Notes: generated from the sequence alone by a model not told the origin. 57,830 nucleotides of DNA from an uncultured Barnesiella sp. (GCA_944320995.1 CALUJQ010000018.1:1-57830), one strand, 5' to 3'. Counted from the stretch's first letter, positions 44,862-53,352 are shown. Translations and numbers: made by a program.

Positions 44862-47628
44862 ACGTCTCTGGTTGAGGGTTGTTTTCAAGAAATAAGAAAT
44901 AGTCTTCAAAACTGTATCCTTCGAGCAGTTTCTGGAAGTTTTCCTCGCTGATCATGATCGGCCTTACTCCCGGCGGGTAGCGGAATGTTTCGCTACTGTC
45001 GAGTATGCGTCGATAGTGGGATAACTCGCCAAAGTTATTAAATCCTTTGACAACTAACATACTTATTTCGTTAAAGGTCATTATTTCGAGGTCGAAATCT
45101 TTGATGACGAAATTGGTAAAGTTGTGTTTGGCCACGTCGAAAATCAGCTGGTTGGACGATACGCTGTCGGTGGCAAAGACCAGAACCAGCAGATGCGGGG
45201 CATTAAGGTTCTGAGTGAATGAGACCTGTGCCGAGTCGTTTGCCATCGCTGTGGTGTCGTTGGTAAGTCGGGTTTTCCAGATCATGCCTCGCATGTTCCC
45301 GCTGCCTTCGGCTACTTTACGCCCTTGTGCCATGCCTTTGAGCATGGTGGTCGCCATGGGTGAGACATCGGCTTGCGGATAACGTTCGAGCAAGTTTTTC
45401 AATTCCTCTTTGAATCGGTCGTATTGTTTGTCTCCGATATAGGCCAAGGCATCGATAAAGAGAAATTTGGGCATGAGCGGCGAAAGCGGATATTTCTCTT
45501 CCATGAAGGCCCGGTTGCGATGTACCGTGAGGTTGTCGTTCCCGAGGTAGGCGGCATAGGTGGCTTCATAAATGGAGTCTTGCACTGCGCTCATGCGCCG
45601 CAGGTTGTCGAGATAGTGTGGGTCGGCCATAGCCTGAGCGTATGGGCTTTCGGGGAATGTGGAGCGAATCTTGTCGCGGTATATGGCAGCTTTCGCTTCG
45701 TCGCCGTCGCGCATGTACATGAGATACATGTTGTAATAGACATCGAGCCGGTAAGGATTTTCGGGGAATCGCTCTTCGAGCAAGTTGAAGTTGGCGATAG
45801 CTGCGGGATAATCTTCGAGTTTGTTTTTAAGAATGATACCCATGTTGAACAATCCTTCGGCAACCACTTCGTTGGAGGTGGCGAGGGCCTCGGGGGTCAT
45901 GGGGAGTTGTTTGAGGTAGAACTCGGGTTTGTGGGGATCGTCGGCGTCATTGGTTTGGACGCTATCCGGGTTCTCTTCGACAGGCATGCCGTTCTCGTCG
46001 AGGATTTGGTTTCCGTCTCCGTCTGCTTCTGTTTTCTCGGCAAAGTCGCTCATGGAGAATCCCGATTTGTTGCGCCGTCGCCAGTCGTCTTCCAGTTTAC
46101 GACTGCCCCAAATGCGTTGGAACTCGGTTTTACCGGCCGATACCATCGTCTTGTTGTAGAAGTACCACGATTTGTCGCCGGTGAGCAAGGTGGTATTTTG
46201 TTTGGCGGCGTTGTCGCTACTGAACTGTGGCCCCTCTTGTTGGGCCAAATATTCTTCGCGGGCAAGGTTTTCGGCCTCTTCTTTTTCTTGTGCGATGAGG
46301 TCGTCGATGATTTTCTGTATGGCTTTGTTGCGTTCCTCTTCACTCATGGACGCCAGGTTTTGCAAGCTATCTTGCAACTCGACGTTTTGGGCATAGACGA
46401 CGAGTTCGTCGAGGACTGTCGAACGGCGGGAGAGGAGGTCGTAACGGGGGTAGTCCTCTTTCAACAGCGGGAGGGCCTCGGCGTAGCAGGGTTGAGCGTC
46501 AACGTATTCCCGGCGTTCGAAATAGAGGTCGCCGAGGGTAATTTGCGAAATGGCCTTCTCGATTCCGTTGCGGGTGCTTTTTTGGTTGGCAAGCCGATAG
46601 TTCTCCATGGCTTTGAGCGTGTCTTTGCGGGAGAGATATAGGTTGCCGATGGCGTAATATATCTGGTCGAGATACTCTTTGTTACGGTCTCGCGAGGTCA
46701 TGCGGGTGAGTTTTTTTACCTCTTTGGAGATGTCTTTCCCCGAGAATACTTCCGATTGTTTAATGCGGGCATTGAACTCGGTGCGGTAAGTCGGGTTCAT
46801 GGAGATGACTTTCCCGAAGGTCTGATAGGCTTTTGCCGGATCGCCGGTGGCAGTTTGCAGTTGGGCCAACAGGAAGGTTAGGCGGATACGCTGCTGCTTG
46901 CTCGGAGCCGCTTTGATGGCGGTTTCGAGGAAAGGTATCGCTTTTTGGTATTCTCCTTTTTTGATGAGGTAATCGGCATTGACTGTTGCGAACCAACTGT
47001 TTTGCGACTCGGGCAGTTTGTCGTTGTTGATTTTTTGGAGTATATCTTCGGCTTCATAGAGCCACCCCATGGCGATGTAGCACCGTGCTTGCCAGATGCG
47101 CGATTCGGCGACCAGATCGGGGAGCCATGTGAAGTGGCGCGATATGTAAAGGAACGTGGCGGCAGCACCGAGGAAATCGCCTTTGTAGTATTGCGCTTGT
47201 CCCATAAGCCTCCATGCGTTGTGAATGAACGGGTTGTATTCGTCACGCTTCATGTACTCCCGGTATTTGGGGTCGTTCATTTTTTTTGAATTCCTTTTAG
47301 GCCGTTTTTTTATGGAGTGCAGTTGTATGGCTTTTTGGCATTTTTCGATAGTACGGTCGAAACTTCCTGTCGGTTGTGGGTCCTTGGGGTTGGCATACGC
47401 TTGTGCCGGGTGCATGTAAAGGAAGTCGGTGAAGTTGTCTTCATACCCCTCTTCCATGGCCTTGATTTGCTCTTTGTAGTTCTCTATTCCGTTGAAATAG
47501 ACATTGTAACGGGTGGTCATGTTGTGGTAAAAGCGAGTCATCGCCGTATTTTTGTTCGTGGAACAAGATACGAGCGCAAGGGCAAAGATGAGGAGTAATC
47601 CGGCAGTATGTAGTATTCTTTTTTTCAA
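44848..47628 (-). CDS. sprE: PorW/SprE-type TPR lipoprotein of the type IX secretion system
   Basis: A 926-residue lipoprotein (signal peptide with lipid Cys in ALVSCSTN) with many TPR-like helical pairs (AWRLMGQAQYYKGDFLGAAAT, YLIKKGEYQKAIPFLETAIK). Several segments, such as FYHNMTTRYNVYFNGIENYKEQIKAM at the start, are family landmarks of SprE of gliding flavobacteria and PorW of oral Bacteroidales, both required for type IX secretion. A disordered middle section (about 455-560) is followed by more helical repeats, then a beta-rich C-terminal domain (LLVLVFATDSVSSNQLIFDVAKHNF). It is 49 bases downstream of the metal ABC permease gene and overlaps porX. Confidence 0.9.
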   Translation of the reverse strand: MKKRILHTAGLLLIFALALVSCSTNKNTAMTRFYHNMTTRYNVYFNGIENYKEQIKAMEEGYEDNFTDFLYMHPAQAYANPKDPQPTGSFDRTIEKCQKAIQLHSIKKRPKRNSKKMNDPKYREYMKRDEYNPFIHNAWRLMGQAQYYKGDFLGAAATFLYISRHFTWLPDLVAESRIWQARCYIAMGWLYEAEDILQKINNDKLPESQNSWFATVNADYLIKKGEYQKAIPFLETAIKAAPSKQQRIRLTFLLAQLQTATGDPAKAYQTFGKVISMNPTYRTEFNARIKQSEVFSGKDISKEVKKLTRMTSRDRNKEYLDQIYYAIGNLYLSRKDTLKAMENYRLANQKSTRNGIEKAISQITLGDLYFERREYVDAQPCYAEALPLLKEDYPRYDLLSRRSTVLDELVVYAQNVELQDSLQNLASMSEEERNKAIQKIIDDLIAQEKEEAENLAREEYLAQQEGPQFSSDNAAKQNTTLLTGDKSWYFYNKTMVSAGKTEFQRIWGSRKLEDDWRRRNKSGFSMSDFAEKTEADGDGNQILDENGMPVEENPDSVQTNDADDPHKPEFYLKQLPMTPEALATSNEVVAEGLFNMGIILKNKLEDYPAAIANFNLLEERFPENPYRLDVYYNMYLMYMRDGDEAKAAIYRDKIRSTFPESPYAQAMADPHYLDNLRRMSAVQDSIYEATYAAYLGNDNLTVHRNRAFMEEKYPLSPLMPKFLFIDALAYIGDKQYDRFKEELKNLLERYPQADVSPMATTMLKGMAQGRKVAEGSGNMRGMIWKTRLTNDTTAMANDSAQVSFTQNLNAPHLLVLVFATDSVSSNQLIFDVAKHNFTNFVIKDFDLEIMTFNEISMLVVKGFNNFGELSHYRRILDSSETFRYPPGVRPIMISEENFQKLLEGYSFEDYFLFLENNPQPETYEEQ

Positions 47629-47676
47629 ACGCGTTTAGGGATAGTTCATCACTCTTTAAACTGATTTTTTGTGGTT

Positions 47677-48498
47677 TTATTGTCTCCTGCGACTTGCCGG
47701 GAATAGGTAGCTTACGGTCAATTTTACCACGAAATAGCTTACTACCAGCGTGAAGACGATTGTGGCTCCCGCAGGAACATCGAGCCAGTAAGATAGTAGC
47801 AACCCGATTATGCCGCCGAGCAGATTGATGAGTCCCGAAAGCCACATGATGTTTCGGAATCGGCGGCAGAATACTTCGGCTATCATTTGGGGCAGGGAGA
47901 GTATGGAGATGAGCAGCATGATGCCGACCAACCGTATGGTGAGAACGACTGCTGTCGCCACGAAAAAGGTCATGATGTAGTTGACCAGTCGGGTATTGAT
48001 TCCTCGGGTGGCCACAAAATCGGCATCGAAAGCGGTGTAGATGATATACTTGTACCGTAGGGCCGTGTAAATGACCAGCAGTGCCGCAAATGCGGCAAAG
48101 ACAAGCAGATCGGTGCGGGTGATGGTGAGGATATTGCCGAAGAGGAATTCGGTGAGCCCGGGGGTGTAACCCGGAGTCATGAAGATAAAGATAATGCCGA
48201 CGGCCATACCCAATGCCCAGACGACGGCGATGGCCGAATCTTCCCGTACCGATTTCCCGCGGGACATCCATTCGACGCCCAAGGCCGAGAGTATGGCAAA
48301 GAAGAGGGCCGACAGCGTGGGGTTGATTCCCCAATAATAGCCAATGCCCAACCCGCCAAACGATGCGTGGGTGATTCCGCCGGTAATGAACAGCATGCGT
48401 CGGGCTACGATATAGGTGCCGATGATTGCGCTGGTTACCGAGATAAGGAGGATGGCCCACAGGGCATTTTGAAAAAATGTATAGTTGAGAATATCCAT
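47677..48498 (-). CDS. Metal ABC transporter permease (ABC-3, ZnuB/MntB type)
   Basis: A 273-residue inner-membrane protein with eight or nine helices, of the ABC-3 permease family that moves zinc, manganese or iron. The start is the ATG at 48498 (MDILNYTFFQNAL); the open frame has 14 extra codons overlapping the next gene. Landmarks are FITGGITHASFGGLGIGYY, GFTPGLTEFLFGNIL-like LTEFLFGNILTITRTDL, and LVGIMLLISILSLPQMIAE (coupling-helix region). No ATPase (ZnuC) or metal-binding lipoprotein (ZnuA) gene is beside it, so the complex must be assembled from genes elsewhere. Metal specificity unknown. Confidence 0.9.
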   Translation of the reverse strand: MDILNYTFFQNALWAILLISVTSAIIGTYIVARRMLFITGGITHASFGGLGIGYYWGINPTLSALFFAILSALGVEWMSRGKSVREDSAIAVVWALGMAVGIIFIFMTPGYTPGLTEFLFGNILTITRTDLLVFAAFAALLVIYTALRYKYIIYTAFDADFVATRGINTRLVNYIMTFFVATAVVLTIRLVGIMLLISILSLPQMIAEVFCRRFRNIMWLSGLINLLGGIIGLLLSYWLDVPAGATIVFTLVVSYFVVKLTVSYLFPASRRRQ

Positions 48499-48508
48499 TG
48501 TAAAGTTT

Positions 48509-48925
48509 TTATTTGTGGCTGTTCCGTTGTTCGTTGACAACGAGCAGGATTTCGTCGCGTAGAGATTCGGGGACCTCGATTTGCCTCAGTTGCAGGCTGC
48601 GCACCCACCCGGGAACATCTTCGGGGTGCAGGGTGTAGAATATTTCTTGGAAGAGTTCGACTTGCTGCGGGGTATATGCGTCGGACGGGGTCTCTTTCCA
48701 TGCATCGAGTTCTTCGTCGTCGTAGTATTCTATCTCTTTGCTGACTCCGGCCAAGAGGCTGTCTCTCTCGCATACGAGATGTTGCCCGCAGCATTCTTGC
48801 GGGGTCTCTTGTTTCTCTTCCAAATCGGGTTGCCCGGTTTCCCGGGGGTGCTTCTTTTGGTCTCTTATGTGAAAGAGATAGGTGACGACTCCCAAAAGCA
48901 GGATTGCAACAACGAGTATGATCAT
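48509..48925 (-). CDS. Small anchored protein with CCGxHxxCE motif
   Basis: A 138-residue protein with an N-terminal uncleaved membrane helix (MIILVVAILLLGVVTYLF), a charged linker, then the motif CCGQHLVCE (residues 45-53) which can hold a metal by three cysteines and a histidine, followed by KEIEYYDDEELDAWK and a helical C-terminal half. The motif is conserved in a Bacteroidales family located between aroA and metal permease genes, seen here too: it starts 4 bases within the aroA end (ATGA) and ends 10 bases before the permease start. A metal delivery or sensing role is an inference from motif and position. Confidence 0.72.
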   Translation of the reverse strand: MIILVVAILLLGVVTYLFHIRDQKKHPRETGQPDLEEKQETPQECCGQHLVCERDSLLAGVSKEIEYYDDEELDAWKETPSDAYTPQQVELFQEIFYTLHPEDVPGWVRSLQLRQIEVPESLRDEILLVVNEQRNSHK

Positions 48926-50169
48926 AGTGTATTATCTCCTTTCGGTTGTGATGAGAGCGAGAATCCGGCTTTGTGCAGGTCGTCCCAATAGTGGGGATAT
49001 GATTTGTCAACAACCGAGGTGTCTTGAATCGTTATTCCCGGAACCCGGAATGCGGCGGGGGCGAAAGCCATCGCCATGCGGTGGTCGTCGTAGGTTGCAA
49101 TGGAGGGGTGCGGGGCCGTTTCTGCCATGTCGCCTCTCCATTCGAGTGAAGAGTCCGAAGCGGTGAGTGTATATCCCAGTTTGGCCAGTTCGTCGCGCAA
49201 TGCCGAGATGCGGTCGGTCTCCTTGATCCGTAGGGTTTGGAGTCCGGTGAATCGGAACGGGATTCCCGTTAAGCAACAGGAGACGACAAGTGTTTGCGCC
49301 AAGTCGGGTTGTTCGGAAAGGTCGCATTCATAGAATTTCTTTTCTGTATGGTCCGATTTTGACAACTCTATTCCGTCGGGGGTGAAGCGAGTCGAGATGC
49401 CGAGGGGTTGGAACAGCTCGGCGATGCGGGCGTCTCCTTGCAGACTATCGGCCGAGAGCCCGGGTAGTTTTATTTTGGCTTCGGGCGCGAGAACCGCAAT
49501 TTCGTACCAATATGAAGCCGCTGACCAATCGGGTTCGACCCGGAAAGGTGTCGGGCGGTATTGCCCTGCCGGGACTTGTATGGAGTGACCCGTGCGGGAG
49601 GCCCGGATTCCGAAATGAGCCATCATGCCGAGAGTCATTTCGATGTAGGGTATCGACACGAGTTCGCCGGTGAGGGTGAGGGTGAGCCCGTTGCTCATGT
49701 AGGGAGCAATCATAAGCAATGCCGAGATATATTGGGAACTGACATTCCCCGGGAGTGAGAGCGATCCTCCGCTCAGTTTCTTCCCGCGTATGCGTAGCGG
49801 AGGGAATCCTTCTTTTTCGAGGTATTGAATCTCTGCGCCGAGGGAGCGGAGGGCATCGACCAAAATCTTTATGGGGCGTTGCTTCATTCTTTCGGACCCG
49901 GTGATGGTGCATTCGTGTCCCTTTTTTTGGGCATAATAGGCTGTGAGGAATCGCATGGCGGTCCCGGCGCCGTGTATATCGATGAGGTTTCCTCCTTCCG
50001 TGAATGCTCGTTGCATCACCCGCGTGTCGTCGCAGTCGGAGAGATGCTCTGCCGGTATGGCATCGTTGCACAGGGCATTGATGACAAGGGCTCTGTTGCT
50101 GATGCTTTTGGAGGTAGGCAATTCGATGGATACCTTACAGTCGGCAGGGGCGAAAACTTTATAATTCAT
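48922..50169 (-). CDS. aroA: 3-phosphoshikimate 1-carboxyvinyltransferase (EPSP synthase)
   Basis: Sixth step of the shikimate pathway: joins shikimate 3-phosphate with phosphoenolpyruvate. The 415-residue protein has the substrate loop LPTSKSISNRALVI (Lys21, Ser22, Arg26), GAGTAMRFLTAY (in place of GNAGTAMR of many homologues), RIKETDRISALRDELAKLG, and DDHRMAMAFAP near the C-terminus. All catalytic residues appear present. First gene of the operon that runs into porW-porX-tsaE. The Asn-to-Ala-type difference in the PEP loop is frequent in Bacteroidetes and is not a defect. Confidence 0.95.
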   Translation of the reverse strand: MNYKVFAPADCKVSIELPTSKSISNRALVINALCNDAIPAEHLSDCDDTRVMQRAFTEGGNLIDIHGAGTAMRFLTAYYAQKKGHECTITGSERMKQRPIKILVDALRSLGAEIQYLEKEGFPPLRIRGKKLSGGSLSLPGNVSSQYISALLMIAPYMSNGLTLTLTGELVSIPYIEMTLGMMAHFGIRASRTGHSIQVPAGQYRPTPFRVEPDWSAASYWYEIAVLAPEAKIKLPGLSADSLQGDARIAELFQPLGISTRFTPDGIELSKSDHTEKKFYECDLSEQPDLAQTLVVSCCLTGIPFRFTGLQTLRIKETDRISALRDELAKLGYTLTASDSSLEWRGDMAETAPHPSIATYDDHRMAMAFAPAAFRVPGITIQDTSVVDKSYPHYWDDLHKAGFSLSSQPKGDNTL

Positions 50170-50192
50170 ATCGGTCGCTGTGAGTTTTGTTG

Positions 50193-50200
50193 CAAAAGTA
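50193..50200 (-). promoter_or_regulatory. Candidate -7 box of the aroA operon
   Basis: TACTTTTG on the minus strand, 23 bases upstream of the aroA start. No TTTG at 19-21 bases. Confidence 0.55.
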
Positions 50201-50365
50201 GCAAAAAAAGGGGAATGCTATGTTTTACCGGGACTACTTTTCCCAAAATATGGGAGTTGACTTTTCGCGATATGGTTCGACCGGTAAGATAATGGGGGGA
50301 TAGATACGAGCGGGGTTACTCCGAAAGTAAACAGAATTGCTTTACAAAGGTGATACGTAAGGAAA
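50201..50365. other. Intergenic part between aroA promoter and the small RNA
   Basis: No gene or promoter recognised. There is a short CCCAAAATATGGG inverted repeat (50234-50246) and nothing else that stands out. Confidence 0.5.
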
Positions 50366-50428
50366 TAAAAAAGGCTGTCTCACGACAGCCAATTCGTAAA
50401 CCTTAAATCTAATACTATGAAAAAACAT
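50366..50428 (-). ncRNA. Candidate compact small RNA, about 62 nt
   Basis: On the minus strand a perfect promoter is followed within 65 bases by a perfect intrinsic terminator. The predicted RNA starts near 50426-50428, has a U-rich loop with CATAG near its 5' end (arms TACTATG/CATAGTA straddle the start site), an unpaired linker TTAGATTTAAGGTTTACGAA (about 20 bases), and the terminator stem GGCTGTC-GTGA-GACAGCC (50373-50390) followed by six U. An AUG at the first bases gives a 28-codon frame (MFFHSIRFKVYEL..., ending at a TAA beyond the terminator), which I regard as chance. No neighbour is close enough to make it a leader: uraH is upstream and in the same direction, aroA starts 197 bases beyond the terminator. 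It most resembles an independent regulatory RNA. Confidence 0.72.
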
Positions 50429-50432
50429 AGTA

Positions 50433-50464
50433 CAAATATAGAGACATGGTTTTTATTTTCCAAA
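50433..50464 (-). promoter_or_regulatory. Perfect promoter of the candidate small RNA
   Basis: On the minus strand: TTTG (50461-50464), exactly 20 bases of spacer, TATATTTG (50433-50440). This is among the best promoter matches in the window. Confidence 0.85.
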
Positions 50465-50578
50465 TTAAATCTTTAAAAGCAATATTTATTTAACACAATT
50501 TGAGTGAAACGACCTGTTTTATTAACTTTTTAACGCCCTATGGGAGAACTGGGGAGCTTGTAATTATACGAGGGTAGA

Positions 50579-50995
50579 TTAATTGCCTCGATATGTGGAG
50601 TATCCGTAGGGCGACAGGGTGATGGGCACATGGTAGTGGCTGTCGCCTTTGATCTCGAATGCCACTTCTATGAAGGGGTAGAACGACTCTTGCGAGCGAG
50701 CTTCGAAGTAAGGGGCCACGAGGAAGGTGAGCTTGTAGATACCATCGTTTTTCACTCCGTTTTTTTGTTCGAGAAAGTCTTTTACGCGGCCGTTTGTGTC
50801 GGTCTGTTTTCTTTCGATTGTGACCCAGTCTTGCCGTTCATTCAGTTTGGAGAGCACGATGGTGACACCTGCGGCGGGTTGTCCCGCGTTGATGTCGAGA
50901 ATATGGCTGGATAGTTGATAGACTTTTTCCTGTGCCACCGAGGAGATTGAAAACAGAAAAGTCAGCAGGGCTGTAAGAATCAGATTTTTGTTCAT
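50579..50995 (-). CDS. uraH: Secreted hydroxyisourate hydrolase (transthyretin-like)
   Basis: Hydrolyses 5-hydroxyisourate, the second step of urate breakdown. The 138-residue protein has a signal peptide (cleaved after SSVAQ, residue 21-22) and then the single HIUase domain of about 115 residues. Catalytic positions appear as His31 (SSHILD), Arg70 (NGRVKDF) and His122 (HVPITLSPYGYSTY). The C-terminal signature, normally YRGS, is YRGN here. The periplasmic location is unusual compared with the cytosolic proteobacterial enzymes but occurs in Bacteroidales. No urate oxidase or OHCU decarboxylase gene is nearby. Confidence 0.87.
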   Translation of the reverse strand: MNKNLILTALLTFLFSISSVAQEKVYQLSSHILDINAGQPAAGVTIVLSKLNERQDWVTIERKQTDTNGRVKDFLEQKNGVKNDGIYKLTFLVAPYFEARSQESFYPFIEVAFEIKGDSHYHVPITLSPYGYSTYRGN

Positions 50996-51096
50996 AGCTA
51001 TAAGGGTTTAGTGTTAGGGGTTGGACAATCGTTTAATTCGTCGATAGCTCGTTGGCTAATGGTATTGGTCTCACCGGGGGCAGCGGTCCTGCCGGG

Positions 51097-51930
51097 TCAC
51101 TCGGCCTCCTTCTGTGATCGGGTAAAGAATTTGTGGAAGAAGAGTAACTGATAATCTATGGAGTTATTCCAATAGGTGTGGTTGTGGGCACCGGGCCGTT
51201 CGATATAGTCGTGCTTGATATTGTGCGAAATAAGAGACTGGTGGACCTGCCGGTTCACTTCGAGGAAGAAATCATCTACCCCGCAGTCGATAATGATAGC
51301 CAAATCGCCGTCTTTGAGGGTGGGGATAAGGTTTATTACGGTGTGTTCGTCCCACCGTTTTTTATTAGCGGCAAAATCTCCCAGTTGTTCTTTCATTCCC
51401 CAGTTTGCGGGAAAAGGCCGTATGTCGAGGCCTCCGCTGGTGCTGCCTACGGCCCCGAATACGTCACGGTGGCGTATGGCGTTCCACATGGCTCCGTGTC
51501 CACCCATGCTGAGTCCAGTGATGGCTCTTGCGCTCCGGTCGGCTATTGTGCGGTAGTGCGAATCGATGTATCGAATCACTTCGTCGGATATGTAGTCTTC
51601 GAATTGCATCTCTTTATTGAGCGGGCTATTCCAATACCAGCTGCTGATTAAACCGTCGGGACACACAATGATGAAGTTGTATTGCGAGGCGAGTTTGGGA
51701 AGCTCGGGCTTGGTTTTCGTCAGCCAAGTTGCGTAGTCATTTCCATATCCGTGAAGCAGATATACCACGGGATAGCGATCGTTCCCGGAGGTGTAGTCTT
51801 CGGGAAGGATAACGACGTTTTTAAGGTCTCGCCCCATTTGGCTGTGGATAGTTATGGTATCGACTTGTTGTGCACAGAGTGAGAGGATGCACGCAAAAAG
51901 AATTATCGACGAAAACAAGATTTTTTTCAT
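51097..51930 (-). CDS. Secreted alpha/beta-hydrolase esterase (feruloyl esterase D-like)
   Basis: A 277-residue protein with signal peptide (MKKILFSSIILFACILSLCAQ). The fold has the oxyanion loop VVYLLHGYGNDYATW (residues 55-69), the nucleophile elbow GLSMGGHGAMW with Ser141, an acidic residue in DCGVDDFFLEVNR, and a C-terminal catalytic His in GAHNHTYWNN. This is the esterase family often attached to carbohydrate-active gene clusters (acyl or feruloyl ester removal), and related to EstD/SFGH esterases. Substrate is not known. It lies between a DUF3843 gene (21 bases upstream) and uraH. Confidence 0.87.
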   Translation of the reverse strand: MKKILFSSIILFACILSLCAQQVDTITIHSQMGRDLKNVVILPEDYTSGNDRYPVVYLLHGYGNDYATWLTKTKPELPKLASQYNFIIVCPDGLISSWYWNSPLNKEMQFEDYISDEVIRYIDSHYRTIADRSARAITGLSMGGHGAMWNAIRHRDVFGAVGSTSGGLDIRPFPANWGMKEQLGDFAANKKRWDEHTVINLIPTLKDGDLAIIIDCGVDDFFLEVNRQVHQSLISHNIKHDYIERPGAHNHTYWNNSIDYQLLFFHKFFTRSQKEAE

Positions 51931-51951
51931 GTGAGAGATGTACTATTAGAG

Positions 51952-53280
51952 TTATCGTTTAATGTATTCGGTTATAAATTCGAGGTTTTCGAGAAGTTTG
52001 TTGCTGGTGTCGTCGTAGAATTGAAGGCCGGTTATCTTTCCTGCTTTGACTTGCTCGATAAAGAACTCTTTCCCTATCTCGTCGCTGAGGAGGGCTTGCC
52101 AAGCAGTGTCGGACTCGTCGAGAGCCTGTCCCTCTTCACCCTCGGTTGTGGAGAGAATATCGGTGAGGATAATTTGCTGTTCTTCTACGGGGAGCTCTTC
52201 CTCGGGTTCAAACAGGTTGTATTCGTCGTCGTCGCCGGTGATCTGGCCGATGAGGTCCTCGCTATCTTCATAGCTGCTTATCTGTCCCGAGAGCCACCAT
52301 TCGCCGTTCCATTGCACGAATCCGGTGCGTAGAATGAGCGAGGGGTCTTTCATGTTGCGGGGCAGTCCTACGAGCGAACGGTTGGTCGCTTCGATCATTG
52401 TGTCGGTGGCGATGTGCCGGAATCGGGTGACATTGGCATCGGCGCTTTCGTAGCGGAAGTAGCCGGTATATTTATGTCCCATGCTTTGGAGGGAGGCGTA
52501 TAGCGGAGAATCTTCACCCAGAACTTCGGCCAACCAACGGGGCGGCGTGAGCCGCATGAATTCGGTCACGTGGTTGAACCCGAAGTCGTTGCAGAGCATA
52601 TTCACCATATCGGGAATTTGGTCGTCCATGCCGGCTTCCTTGGCCTCTTCGGCGACGGCTTCGGCTTGGTCTTCGAGCAGGAATCCGTTGTTGGAGAAGA
52701 GGTAGGATTGTGTGCATAACCACAAGAATCGGGCGTGAAGGGCATAGAGGTTGTGGGCCTCTTTTTCATCGATTTGGAAATATCGGAGCAGTTTCTCGTT
52801 TTCGGGGGCTGTTTCGTATTCGGCCTCGAAGATTTCCATTACATCGGCTGCTATGGCGGCGAATGTTTCAAGTCCCGGGGAATAGGCTATTTCGAGGTTG
52901 TTGAGTTGCATGTGGTAGTGCCAAATGAGGAACTGTATATCTTCGGTATTGATTTCGCCGGGTGTGTACTCGCTGCCGAGTGGGTAGAAAGGCAACTGTT
53001 TGCCGAATCGTCGGAGGTGTACCCGGGTGAATGCTTGGAATATGCCGGTTTGGGAGATGACATCTTCGAAATAGGCGGTGAGGATACAGGCGAGTTCTTT
53101 TTGTTCGTCGGCATTTAATTTGCGGTAGTCTTCTTTGTCGAAAGGCTCTTCGATCTCTCGGATAGTAGCTAAAACCTTGTTGGCGAGTGTAATGTAGTAA
53201 AGGTCGGTAGGCGCCGAACCGGGATAGGGGTGCAGTGTTTTCCAATCTCCGCTGTATATACGTTGCTTGTCGGTATTCAT
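51952..53280 (-). CDS. DUF3843 family protein
   Basis: A 442-residue cytosolic protein. N-terminal WKTLHPYPGSAPTDLYYITLANKVLATI and the middle NHVTEFMRLTPPRWLAEVL are landmarks of the Bacteroidales DUF3843 family. The last 110 residues are strongly acidic (TGDDDEYNLFEPEEELPVEEQ) and end in a helical LLSDEIGKEFFIEQVKAGK. Function unknown. It faces mutY across a short divergent promoter region, and it leads a unit with the esterase and, 101 bases on, uraH. Confidence 0.8.
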   Translation of the reverse strand: MNTDKQRIYSGDWKTLHPYPGSAPTDLYYITLANKVLATIREIEEPFDKEDYRKLNADEQKELACILTAYFEDVISQTGIFQAFTRVHLRRFGKQLPFYPLGSEYTPGEINTEDIQFLIWHYHMQLNNLEIAYSPGLETFAAIAADVMEIFEAEYETAPENEKLLRYFQIDEKEAHNLYALHARFLWLCTQSYLFSNNGFLLEDQAEAVAEEAKEAGMDDQIPDMVNMLCNDFGFNHVTEFMRLTPPRWLAEVLGEDSPLYASLQSMGHKYTGYFRYESADANVTRFRHIATDTMIEATNRSLVGLPRNMKDPSLILRTGFVQWNGEWWLSGQISSYEDSEDLIGQITGDDDEYNLFEPEEELPVEEQQIILTDILSTTEGEEGQALDESDTAWQALLSDEIGKEFFIEQVKAGKITGLQFYDDTSNKLLENLEFITEYIKR

Positions 53281-53305
53281 AAGTACAAAAGATTATGTGT
53301 ATTTG

Positions 53306-53313
53306 CAAAAGTA
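53306..53313 (-). promoter_or_regulatory. Candidate -7 box of the DUF3843 operon
   Basis: TACTTTTG on the minus strand, 25 bases upstream of the start; no TTTG -33 at the expected distance. Confidence 0.5.
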
Positions 53314-53352
53314 GCTATAAATCGGGAAAGAACGGTTCTGTACAGCTGCTTT

